Below, one piece after another: positions 25,738 through 33,606 of a stretch of DNA of 64,000 nt (position 1 is the stretch's first letter; every line of letters starts with the position of its first letter). Made by a program: the position numbers and the translations under genes. The DNA comes from Promethearchaeota archaeon Loki_b31 (GTDB lineage Archaea; Asgardarchaeota; Lokiarchaeia; Sigyniarchaeales; SOKP01): assembly GCA_005222975.1 (NCBI GenBank), contig NJBI01000002.1, positions 1-64,000 of the forward strand, read 5' to 3'. The notes below the pieces were generated by a model. The model did no database searches. It saw nothing but the letters and a program-made list of their open reading frames with translations, and had not been told where the DNA came from.

Positions 25738-27480
25738 TTAGTAGCCTGCTTCGAATAATCCCTTATTAGCTTTATATTTTCCTAAAAATTTTCCAGCTGG
25801 TGGTGATTCAAAAGCGATAGCTATATTAAGAACACTTGGGAGTCCAGAATCGAAAGCACGTTTTAATGCGGGCTTAATATCCTCAGGTTTCTCTATATTT
25901 TCTCCATAGCACCCAAAACTTTTCGCGATTTGAGAATAATCAATACTGGGAAGATCAACATCACAATATCGTCTTTTCATATTATTTTTCTGGTAAGTTT
26001 TTAGCATTCCCCACGCACAATTATTTGCTACACAGATTACGATGGGAAGCCCTAACCTAACAACAGTTTCAAGTTCTTGAACATTAAACATGAATGAACC
26101 ATCACCATTAATACACACTACTGGTTTATCAGGTTTTGCTAATTTTGCGGCAATTGCAAAACTCGACCCTACTCCTAGATGTCCCATTCCTATAGAACAA
26201 AACGTACTTCGTGGATTTCGGTGATAATTAGAAATCAATCCAAAAGTAAATAAAGCAATATCTCCCCCATCCACTGCTATAAGTGTGTCTTGAGGGATGT
26301 TTTCCAGAATTTCTATAATCATTCGTTCTGGTTTCATAGGAATTTTATCAGATTTTAAAATTTTATCAATTATATTTCTATCAATTTCACGAGCTGTTTG
26401 AAGATAGTCATTCCATTGAGACCATTTACTAACCATACTTTTTTGAAGATCTTTTTCCATATCCACAATTAATTGGTTGATTACAGCCTTTACATCTCCG
26501 ATTATTGCAATCTCAGCAGGTCTATTTTTACCTATTTCTTTTGGATCAATATCCACTTGTATGATTTTTTGATCCTGATTCCAAAGAGGTCCAGAACCAT
26601 ATATGGTAGTATAATCCCATCGACATCCGAATGATAAAACTACATCTGCTTCTGAAGCCGCTCTACGATATGTGCTAGATAAAGGATAGGATCCTGCGTA
26701 GGTATTCTCATCGATCGAGATTGCTCCAATACCATTAATTGTTGTGAGCGCAGGGATTTTATATGTTCTCGATAACTTTTTTAATTCATTTGAAGCTTCA
26801 GAGGCAATAGTTCCACCTCCGGATATAATAATTGGTTTTTCAGCTTTTTTTAAAAGGTCAACAGCAGCTTTAATCATTTCAGGATTTCCACTAGGTCTGT
26901 AGAAAGGACGGTATTTTTCTGGAGAGATTAACTTCTTGAAATCATTTTCAGTTGCGTTTCGAACCAATGCAGTTTCCCTAAGTTCAAGAAAAACAGGACT
27001 TCTTCTTCCAGATAATGCTGCTCTAATGCATCGTTGTACTGCAAAAGGAATTTCATAAGGTTCTTCAACAGAAATCTGTAATTTAGTTATCGGCTTCATT
27101 AATTCCATTTGGTTTAATCCACCTTGTAAAATTCCAGTATCATCGAACATCCTAGCTATTTGGGCTCCAATGACTAACATGGGTATAGAATCTGCTTGAG
27201 CGGCAGCAACGGCGGGTACAAGGTGGGTCACACCTGGCCCTGCTGTACCGAGGCATACACCTATTCCTCCCGTAGTTCGCGCCCAAGCATCAGCCATATG
27301 GCCCCCCGCTTGTTCGTGACGGACCATTACAGTATCTATACCTTCCTCGCGACCAAACCTTTCGATAGCGTCATAGACTCTTGTTAATTCACCACCAATA
27401 ATTCCAAACATTTTAGTAATTCCTTCATTTAGGAGACATCTAACAAGTAGATCGCCGCCATTAGATAATTGTTTAGACAT
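25738..27480 (-). CDS. ThDP-dependent enzyme, acetolactate-synthase-like
   Basis: Thiamine-diphosphate enzyme of 580 residues with three-domain layout. The N-terminal PYR domain has the catalytic Glu in MVRHEQAGGHMADAWAR, then GTAGPGVTHLVPAVAAA. A central NAD/FAD-fold-like domain (IISGGGTIASEA) follows. The C-terminal PP domain binds ThDP-Mg through GDGSFMFNVQELETVV and, about 28 residues later, ANNCAWGM. The family includes acetolactate synthase, oxalyl-CoA decarboxylase and sulfoacetaldehyde acetyltransferase, and sequence alone does not decide. No small regulatory subunit gene is adjacent, so biosynthetic acetolactate synthase is not assured. It lies between the SDR and VOC genes. Confidence 0.8.
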   Translation of the reverse strand: MSKQLSNGGDLLVRCLLNEGITKMFGIIGGELTRVYDAIERFGREEGIDTVMVRHEQAGGHMADAWARTTGGIGVCLGTAGPGVTHLVPAVAAAQADSIPMLVIGAQIARMFDDTGILQGGLNQMELMKPITKLQISVEEPYEIPFAVQRCIRAALSGRRSPVFLELRETALVRNATENDFKKLISPEKYRPFYRPSGNPEMIKAAVDLLKKAEKPIIISGGGTIASEASNELKKLSRTYKIPALTTINGIGAISIDENTYAGSYPLSSTYRRAASEADVVLSFGCRWDYTTIYGSGPLWNQDQKIIQVDIDPKEIGKNRPAEIAIIGDVKAVINQLIVDMEKDLQKSMVSKWSQWNDYLQTAREIDRNIIDKILKSDKIPMKPERMIIEILENIPQDTLIAVDGGDIALFTFGLISNYHRNPRSTFCSIGMGHLGVGSSFAIAAKLAKPDKPVVCINGDGSFMFNVQELETVVRLGLPIVICVANNCAWGMLKTYQKNNMKRRYCDVDLPSIDYSQIAKSFGCYGENIEKPEDIKPALKRAFDSGLPSVLNIAIAFESPPAGKFLGKYKANKGLFEAGY

Positions 27481-27525
27481 AAATTGAACTTATTTTAAAT
27501 CAATAAAAAAGTTTCTTAAAAATAA

Positions 27526-27969
27526 TTAAAACTCTATAAGTTCAATATAGTATCCTAAAGTGTCTATTGTATCTAAATATGTAAAGTTCAGTTTTCCTAC
27601 TTTTCCAGTTTGGGCAATTTCTACATTAAACTTATTTTTAAAATCTTCTATAAATGGTTTCGCGTCTTTTACATAAACCCCTATATGATGTAAACCAGTT
27701 TTTCCCTCTCCAATAAAATCCGAATACAAATTAGGTCCAGTTGTTTCAATTACTTCTGCAATTTCAAATTGCTTTCCCCCAAAGAATTGCATTATCTTTT
27801 TCATTTTAAATGTAGTTTCTTTACCTTTATACATTACAGTAGCATCTTGCGTGACTATATTAATTGGCCCTTTAAAGTTGAAATAAGTTCGATAAAATTC
27901 AGCAGCCTTCTCTATATCTTTAACAACAATTCCTATTTGATCGAATTTATCTAATTTCATTTCTGACAT
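27526..27969 (-). CDS. VOC-superfamily protein (glyoxalase/epimerase-like)
   Basis: A 147-residue vicinal-oxygen-chelate protein with two beta-alpha-beta-beta-beta modules. The first begins DKFDQIGIVVKDIEKAAEFY, the second GLHHIGVYVKDAKPFIEDF. Metal ligands fit a His in HHIGV, Glu in FEIAEVIE and a final Glu in YYIELIEF; the first-module ligand normally His is Gln in DQIGI, so metal binding may differ. Length and layout resemble methylmalonyl-CoA epimerase, though without nearby mutase genes. It is placed between the ThDP enzyme and DUF39-ferredoxin genes. Confidence 0.7.
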   Translation of the reverse strand: MSEMKLDKFDQIGIVVKDIEKAAEFYRTYFNFKGPINIVTQDATVMYKGKETTFKMKKIMQFFGGKQFEIAEVIETTGPNLYSDFIGEGKTGLHHIGVYVKDAKPFIEDFKNKFNVEIAQTGKVGKLNFTYLDTIDTLGYYIELIEF

Positions 27970-27986
27970 GATCTTAATCAGACATC

Positions 27987-29285
27987 CTATTTAAGTGATT
28001 CGGCAAAATCTAGTCTGCCAGTGGGGTGTTTTAAGACGAACTCTCCGTTTAATATCTTTGTTTTTAGTTCTTCTGCTAATTTAATTGCTCCGAATCTATC
28101 CGACTGTCTTAAAACGACTGGAATTTCGCTTCCTTCGAACTCAATCGATTTTAGGTCCAATTTAAAAGCATCGGGACACAATCGAACGCAAGTACCGCAA
28201 TTAAAGCATCGAGACCTATCAATTGCTGAGATAGCTCCGTCTTTTATTATGAACGCGTTTGTCGGGCAGTAATCGATAGTTTTGCATTCTTCGCAATCTT
28301 TACACACTTTAGAATCGAACTTCATGAAGAAATTGTTATCCCAAACATCGGCGTAGGTGATTTCTCCCACTTTCTCTCTTCCGACAAGGCTTAAAATAGT
28401 TAAATTAACATCTTTATCCGATTGTATTATGTTATCGAATATTTCTTCGTTGAGAATTGGAATTGGCAAGGCTATGCTACAGATAGGTTCTAGACCGTAC
28501 GATGTTTTAAACGCACCCATGTATTCTGGCTTCATTTGAATCATTGGAGCTATAGTCATCATGTTTGGTTTTGCGACATAGTTACGGGTTCCAGGGCCAA
28601 TAAGATAACCCATGCTACCGTTAACTAAAAGCGGCGAACCTACGCCGAAGGACTGAAATTTTGGGTCGTTTTGAAATGGATTTAAAGCGCCACATCCAGA
28701 AAAGGTAAGTTCTGTTTTGTTTGCTTCAAAAGGAAGGCAAGAAAATATGGTATCAACTTTATAAGATTCACAATTAAGCATTGCGTTGTAATTTTTTATA
28801 GCTTGCCTTGTGCCTACTAACTTTGCATATTGCATTTCCTCTAAAGTCATTTCTTTTTCGACTTTTTCTCCTTCGCTACTTTTTGCTACAAGTTCTACCG
28901 CTTTCCCTTCGACGAGTTCTCTAAAAAGAGAGCCTCCACAATAGCTATCTCTTTCTTGACTTTGAGCGGTCCCATATACGATCAAATCGACAATACCTAG
29001 ATACTCGTTTGGGCACGGACCTGGAAAAGCAGGAATTCCATTTATAGAAATCTCAGTAAATTTTCTCAATGTTTTAGGTGCGACCAGCCTGAACGAGAAA
29101 ACCCCCATAATTCCACTCATTAGGCCTTTAGTGGCCGTAGTAATCACATCTACATCTTCAAATTTAATGAGCTCGCCGTTATCCAATCGATTGATAAATT
29201 CCTGAACTGTGACAATGTTCGCAGTTCCGGTATTAATTTTCCTTCCTATATCAGAAAGCTTTCTTTTCTTAGGCAAGAGAACCAC
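27987..29285 (-). CDS. DUF39 homocysteine-biosynthesis-type protein fused to a ferredoxin domain
   Basis: A 432-residue protein. The N-terminal ~330 residues are a DUF39 domain: MSGIMGVFSFRLVAP, a Cys in RDSYCGG, a Cys-containing SGCGALNPF and GYLIGPGTRNYV. The C-terminus is a two-cluster ferredoxin with CKDCEECKTIDYCP and CFNCGTCVRLCP. DUF39 proteins in methanogens work with a separate ferredoxin-type partner to make homocysteine from aspartate semialdehyde and sulfide; a fusion would supply its own electron route. It starts the leftward cassette, 17 bases ahead of the VOC gene. Role in homocysteine synthesis is family-based inference. Confidence 0.75.
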   Translation of the reverse strand: MVLLPKKRKLSDIGRKINTGTANIVTVQEFINRLDNGELIKFEDVDVITTATKGLMSGIMGVFSFRLVAPKTLRKFTEISINGIPAFPGPCPNEYLGIVDLIVYGTAQSQERDSYCGGSLFRELVEGKAVELVAKSSEGEKVEKEMTLEEMQYAKLVGTRQAIKNYNAMLNCESYKVDTIFSCLPFEANKTELTFSGCGALNPFQNDPKFQSFGVGSPLLVNGSMGYLIGPGTRNYVAKPNMMTIAPMIQMKPEYMGAFKTSYGLEPICSIALPIPILNEEIFDNIIQSDKDVNLTILSLVGREKVGEITYADVWDNNFFMKFDSKVCKDCEECKTIDYCPTNAFIIKDGAISAIDRSRCFNCGTCVRLCPDAFKLDLKSIEFEGSEIPVVLRQSDRFGAIKLAEELKTKILNGEFVLKHPTGRLDFAESLK

Positions 29286-29412
29286 TCATAATATAAAACG
29301 CTTTATCATGTAAAATATTTATCTTAATAAAATTTTTTTTATTTAAAAAATACTTTAAATTCTTAAAACGCTACATTAAATTCAAAATCTTAAAACAGAG
29401 GTCTAATTCTAA

Positions 29413-30138
29413 TTGTCTTACTTTGAATCTAGGTTAAAAATAAACTTAAACGATTTCGCAGAGATTGAGAGAAAGTTAAAATTCTGTCAAGAATTGCGGA
29501 TAACCAATTTAATTTTAGAACCAAAAAATGACATCATAAAGCTCAATTCAGAGTTGAAGCAGCGAATTAGTAAAATCTCGACTCTGAACCTCTACTATCG
29601 CATTAATTTGAGGCCAAATAGCCTAAACGACCTAAAAAAACTAATACAACTTTATAATAATTTCTCAGATATTATTTCGGTGGAATCTATGGATAAAAAC
29701 ATTCAAATTCAAGCTGCTAAAGATTCTCGAGTGGATATAATTTCGTTTTCAGACCAAAATGTAATCAAGACAATTTCTCCAGGAATTATTTCCCTTATAA
29801 AACAAAATAGGTCTTTCATAGAATTTTCGCTAGCATCAATAATGACGAGAAACCAAGCAGTTCAATCGAGGTACTTGAGGAGTTTATATCGTGCAGTCCA
29901 ATTAGCAATGCAATTAAAAGTTAACTACATTATAAGTGGAAATTTTGACGACATCTTTAAACTAAGACATCCTAGGGCTTTAATTAGCGTTTGTCATACG
30001 TTGTTGGGCATACCTTTATTGAGCGCCAAGAAAGCTTTTTCTGAAAATGTGTTAACCTTAATAAATCGCGTACAGGCACGTCAAGACAAGAATATCATCG
30101 AATCCGGGGTAAAGCTATTAAACGAGGGTGAGCTATAG
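29413..30138 (+). CDS. rnp3: RNase P protein component 3 (Rpp30)
   Basis: TIM-barrel RNase P subunit of 241 residues that pairs with Pop5 to activate the catalytic RNA in tRNA 5' maturation. Supporting stretches: LYYRINLRPNSLNDLKKLI, DIISVESMDKNIQIQAAKD, RVDIISFSDQNVIKT and FIEFSLASIMTRNQAVQSRY, the order seen in archaeal Rpp30. TTG start preceded by GAGGT. The stop TAG overlaps the GTG start of the Pop5 gene by one base, giving the usual archaeal rpp30-pop5 pair. No truncation. Confidence 0.85.
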   Translation: MSYFESRLKINLNDFAEIERKLKFCQELRITNLILEPKNDIIKLNSELKQRISKISTLNLYYRINLRPNSLNDLKKLIQLYNNFSDIISVESMDKNIQIQAAKDSRVDIISFSDQNVIKTISPGIISLIKQNRSFIEFSLASIMTRNQAVQSRYLRSLYRAVQLAMQLKVNYIISGNFDDIFKLRHPRALISVCHTLLGIPLLSAKKAFSENVLTLINRVQARQDKNIIESGVKLLNEGEL

Positions 30139-30479
30139 TGGTAAAAAAAGAAAGAAATAGGTACATTCTATTCAAAGTAATTGCAAAAGGAAACTCCGAT
30201 TTGGACCAAAGAGAGGTTTTAAACGCTATTTGGCAATCAATTTGGAAATATTTTGGATTGAGAGAAGCAAGTAAGATCGGCTTATGGCTGTTAGATATAG
30301 ATTTCAAGGAAGGTTTCGGCGTCATTCGGTGTTCTCATAACACGAAGGAAATAGTTATTTCGGCAATAACTCTGATTACTGAAATATCTAGCAAAAAGGT
30401 AATTTTATCTCCAATAAAGACTTCCGGAACGATTCGTAGCATAAAGACTTTAAAAAAATTAATAACAAATAAAGGATAA
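30138..30479 (+). CDS. rnp2: RNase P protein component 2 (Pop5)
   Basis: A 113-residue RRM-like Pop5 protein that binds the RNase P specificity/catalytic core with Rpp30. It opens KKERNRYILFKVIAKGNSDL and shows EVLNAIWQSIWKYFGLREAS, LWLLDIDFKEGFGVIRCSH and the helix ISAITLITEIS, which match archaeal Pop5. GTG start overlaps the Rpp30 stop, with GAGGGTGAG upstream acting as ribosome-binding site inside the Rpp30 3' end. Length is normal for the family. Confidence 0.85.
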   Translation: MVKKERNRYILFKVIAKGNSDLDQREVLNAIWQSIWKYFGLREASKIGLWLLDIDFKEGFGVIRCSHNTKEIVISAITLITEISSKKVILSPIKTSGTIRSIKTLKKLITNKG

Positions 30480-30512
30480 ATTAATTAGATATTACAATCA
30501 TTAAAAAAGAAA

Positions 30513-30953
30513 ATGAAAAAACCAAGCCTTACAGTCGCCCAAATCAAAGAAATTGACGAATCTTTTAACTTAAATTTGAATATTTCATTATTACACATTA
30601 AAGAGAAACACAAATACAGTTATTTATTAATTGTCAAATCAGAAACTACCAGATTTGCAAAATTAACAATATACCCTATAAAAAAAGAAAATGTCATAAA
30701 GGTTACATTAACGGGTTTAAACCAAATTGATGAATATATAGAAAACTTCTCTATGAAACTTCACGAATACGAGATCATTCATTCTTCGGGGTTGGTTTTG
30801 GTGGAGGGAAAATTATTTTTTGAGTGCTACCTTAATCTTTCATTAGGTGACGAAAAACATAAAGATTTAAAAACGCTTTTGGATAAGAATAAAAATAAAT
30901 TCAAAGATATAAAAATAGAAGAAATAAGTTTAGCTAAAAGTAAAGTGAATTAA
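30513..30953 (+). CDS. Conserved-looking protein of unknown function
   Basis: Not recognised. The 146-residue product looks like a mixed alpha/beta domain: strand SYLLIVKSE, strand-turn-strand KLTIYPIKKENVIKVTLTGL, helix QIDEYIENFSMKLHEYEI and strands GLVLVEGKLFFECYLNLS, faintly reminiscent of ACT-type beta-alpha-beta units. It is highly Lys-rich at the C-terminus and lacks Cys or catalytic signatures. It begins 33 bases after pop5 and is followed 4 bases later by another unknown gene, so the four genes may form one transcript. Confidence 0.6.
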   Translation: MKKPSLTVAQIKEIDESFNLNLNISLLHIKEKHKYSYLLIVKSETTRFAKLTIYPIKKENVIKVTLTGLNQIDEYIENFSMKLHEYEIIHSSGLVLVEGKLFFECYLNLSLGDEKHKDLKTLLDKNKNKFKDIKIEEISLAKSKVN

Positions 30954-30957
30954 ATAA

Positions 30958-31407
30958 ATGAAAACATGGAAAGTTTTTCTGAAATTCTCTGATGGTACGG
31001 AAAAAGAGCTAGAATTATTCGATGCTAATGTATATTTTAATGGGTATTTAAAATTAAAAAGGTCTTACTTTATACGTTTGGTAAAAGCAATAAAGATGAC
31101 TAAAAAATATACTACTGGACACGCGATTGAGAAAATCATTGGACCGGATGCAAAAGAATGGACTTTAAACGCTTGGATGTTGCTTTTGATCAAAGATAAC
31201 GAAAAAAAGAAGCCGTTTTGGCTTTTCATTAAAAGAGAGAAAGATTTATCTGGTCTACTAATTGCGATAGGGCCAAAAGCGTTCGCAGAATATAATAATA
31301 GTAATATGCTTGAAGCAAAGCGTGATATAAAGCGATTAATAAATTACATTATAGCGTATTTAAACAAGTTTAATTGTAGCGTCCTACTTCCCAATTATCT
31401 CCCTTAA
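30958..31407 (+). CDS. Protein of unknown function downstream of RNase P genes
   Basis: Not recognised. The 149-residue basic protein begins with a beta-rich part (WKVFLKFSDGTEKELELFD), has a central helix-rich region YFIRLVKAIKMTKKY and AKEWTLNAWMLLLI, and ends with a helix KRDIKRLINYIIAYLNKFN. No membrane segment is convincing and there are no metal-binding clusters. It is 4 bases after the preceding unknown gene and likely co-transcribed with rpp30-pop5, which hints at an RNA-related role, but nothing in the sequence confirms that. Confidence 0.6.
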   Translation: MKTWKVFLKFSDGTEKELELFDANVYFNGYLKLKRSYFIRLVKAIKMTKKYTTGHAIEKIIGPDAKEWTLNAWMLLLIKDNEKKKPFWLFIKREKDLSGLLIAIGPKAFAEYNNSNMLEAKRDIKRLINYIIAYLNKFNCSVLLPNYLP

Positions 31408-31555
31408 ATTGAGGTTTTACGCCATCATTATAGAGATGAGTTCTTTTATTAAAATATAATGAATGATAATATTTGATTAATATCGTTAATAATTAATTAA
31501 GTAAAGAAAAAATATTAAATTCAATTTTAATTATCATTTTTAATTAAATGCTAAA

Positions 31556-32410
31556 TTGAACAATTCAAAAAGTGGATATAGAACTTTGAAAAAAAACACA
31601 ATAAAATTCTTAACTCTAATTGTCATAACCCAAATATTCTTGAGCTCCATATTTTTAATAACAAATGGCTATGGAGATCCAATTGAAATTAAAGTAGGTT
31701 TTGGAGCTGCCCCCGTTATAGACGGGATCATTGATGGCACTACGGGCGAGTGGGATCAAGCCAAGAAGCAAAACATTAACTTATATCCCAATATATCCGT
31801 TCCAGAAAACGGATTGGCAATTGACTTATGGGTCATACAAGAGGGTTTAAACTTATATATATTAGTACGATTTGACTTGCAAGATCATGGTTCTAGTAAA
31901 TACGATAACGAGTTCATAGGAATATTAATTGCGGATGAAGGTTCTAACTCTGATTTTGCTGACGCTAAAATTGTTCAATATTCAAACATAAGTGAGAACA
32001 CATTTCAATATCTAGATTACCATATTAATGATACAGAGTACGAAGAAGATATTATTTCTAATGGAGCCGGTGCAGCTAACTTAGAGGAAAATCAAATAAC
32101 ATATGAATTTTCAATGCCGGTTAAAGATACTGAAGATGAAGTTCAAGATGTTTATTTAAATTATCAGGATTTTTATGATTTTAAAATTGTGTTCGGAAAT
32201 AAAACAGCGCTTTACCCAGATGATATTATGATTTCAAATATAGTATCATTATTTTTAGAATATAAACCAGGAGGTCCTGACAAACCGTTAAGCGAATTAA
32301 TAATGTTTATTTCAACAATCGTTATTTTCAGCATAATTAGCGCTCTTTATATTTTTTATATATATCGAATAACTCAACTCAAGAAAGAAATCAGAAGAAT
32401 AAGGAGTTAA
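31556..32410 (+). CDS. Membrane-anchored extracellular protein with CBM9-like domain
   Basis: A 284-residue surface protein. An N-terminal hydrophobic segment IKFLTLIVITQIFLSSIFLI acts as signal peptide or anchor. The exported ~200 residues open PVIDGIIDGTTGEWDQAK, continue YILVRFDLQDHG and EFIGILIAD, the pattern of CBM9-like/DUF1083 sugar-binding beta-sandwiches. A C-terminal helix LIMFISTIVIFSIISALYIF followed by basic residues anchors it in the membrane with the domain outside. TTG at 31556 is used; TTG at 31586 would give a more typical short signal peptide. It is 1 base ahead of the next membrane-protein gene. Confidence 0.65.
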   Translation: MNNSKSGYRTLKKNTIKFLTLIVITQIFLSSIFLITNGYGDPIEIKVGFGAAPVIDGIIDGTTGEWDQAKKQNINLYPNISVPENGLAIDLWVIQEGLNLYILVRFDLQDHGSSKYDNEFIGILIADEGSNSDFADAKIVQYSNISENTFQYLDYHINDTEYEEDIISNGAGAANLEENQITYEFSMPVKDTEDEVQDVYLNYQDFYDFKIVFGNKTALYPDDIMISNIVSLFLEYKPGGPDKPLSELIMFISTIVIFSIISALYIFYIYRITQLKKEIRRIRS

Positions 32411-32411
32411 C

Positions 32412-32828
32412 ATGTCAAAAATTAATAAAAATAGTGTTAAATCACAACCAACTAAAAAGAAGGAAAGATTAGAAGAAAAATTTGCATATCGTTCAGTTAT
32501 TCTCTCTGCGATATTTGGAGGGCTATTTTTAACAATTTCAATTTTATTAAATGGAGAAATAATTACATTATTTCTGGGTGATAACCCATTTTTGTTAGCT
32601 TTAGATATTACAATTAAAGTTCTCGTTATTCTAATATTTAACATTTTAATCATGATTAGTCTTGGGAATTACAAAGAATTAACGGGCAAACCAGTAGATT
32701 TTAAAATAATAGGGCTGTTATTTTTCTTTTCGTTAATTCAAGCATTTAGAGATTCGTTGGTTTTCTCCTTTACTCTAGTAGGTCTATTAACTATCGTTCT
32801 TTACTTGTATTTAGTTCAAGAGAGCTGA
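32412..32828 (+). CDS. Small polytopic membrane protein
   Basis: A 138-residue protein with a basic N-terminus (KKKERLEEKF) and about four membrane helices: VILSAIFGGLFLTISILL, LALDITIKVLVILIFNILIM, IIGLLFFFSLIQAF and LVFSFTLVGLLTIVLYLYLV. No family is recognised. It begins one base after the stop of the CBM9-like surface protein gene, so the two are probably translationally coupled and may form a membrane complex. GDPD follows 34 bases downstream. Confidence 0.65.
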   Translation: MSKINKNSVKSQPTKKKERLEEKFAYRSVILSAIFGGLFLTISILLNGEIITLFLGDNPFLLALDITIKVLVILIFNILIMISLGNYKELTGKPVDFKIIGLLFFFSLIQAFRDSLVFSFTLVGLLTIVLYLYLVQES

Positions 32829-32862
32829 AAGTCATTATTTTTTTAACATTTTAAATTCAAAC

Positions 32863-33606
32863 ATGAAAAGCAATTTACTGTTTATTGGTCACAGAGGGAC
32901 TAGAATCAATAACAATGAAAATACGTTAAAATCATTCGAAGCAGCGATTAAATCCGGAGCTCAGTACATTGAATTTGATGTTCGGAGATTGAACGATGGA
33001 AATTTGTTGGTCTTTCATGATGCCTTCATAGACTGGACTATAGTTGGCTCTGTGTATCTAAAAGATTTAACTTACGATGAACTGAAAAATTGTAAAACTA
33101 AAATTAGAACTGCTGAAATTCCTCTTTTATCTGAAGTGTTAGATAAACTTGCAAAAAGGACGAAGTTCATGATTGAATTAAAAGAAGAAGAAATAAAAAA
33201 TGATGTAATCAATATGGTGATTAAGAAAGGATTATTAAAAGATTGCGTTATTTGCGGAAGAAATTATGATTTATTAAAGATAATTAAAAAAGAATTTCCT
33301 AAATGTCAAGTTTGTTATAATATTACTAAAGGAAAGGGATTAAATTTAAAAGAATTTATAAAATTGGGGAATCAGAAGAATTTACATTTCATACCAGACA
33401 TGATAAGTTTAAAGTCAAATTTAATTAAAGCTAATTTTATAGACATTTGTCACGAAAACGGTATTAAAGCTCTTGCTTGGGACTTTATTAAATACGCTAA
33501 TTCTGTTAAAATGATTAAAGATTTAATTAAACTTCAAATAGATGGGATTTTATTTGATGATCATAAAAATATTAAAATTATAAAGCAGTGGTTAAAAAAA
33601 GCTTAA
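32863..33606 (+). CDS. Glycerophosphodiester phosphodiesterase
   Basis: GDPD-family TIM-barrel enzyme of 247 residues that would release glycerol phosphate from glycerophosphodiesters, possibly archaeal lipid breakdown products. Key motifs: IGHRGTRINNNENTLKSF (catalytic His and Glu), YIEFDVRRLNDG (metal-binding Glu and Asp), VFHDAFID (second catalytic His) and FMIELKEEE. The C-terminal IDGILFDDHK closes the barrel. No signal peptide, so cytoplasmic. The 3' end overlaps the convergent NFACT gene by 4 bases. Confidence 0.9.
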   Translation: MKSNLLFIGHRGTRINNNENTLKSFEAAIKSGAQYIEFDVRRLNDGNLLVFHDAFIDWTIVGSVYLKDLTYDELKNCKTKIRTAEIPLLSEVLDKLAKRTKFMIELKEEEIKNDVINMVIKKGLLKDCVICGRNYDLLKIIKKEFPKCQVCYNITKGKGLNLKEFIKLGNQKNLHFIPDMISLKSNLIKANFIDICHENGIKALAWDFIKYANSVKMIKDLIKLQIDGILFDDHKNIKIIKQWLKKA

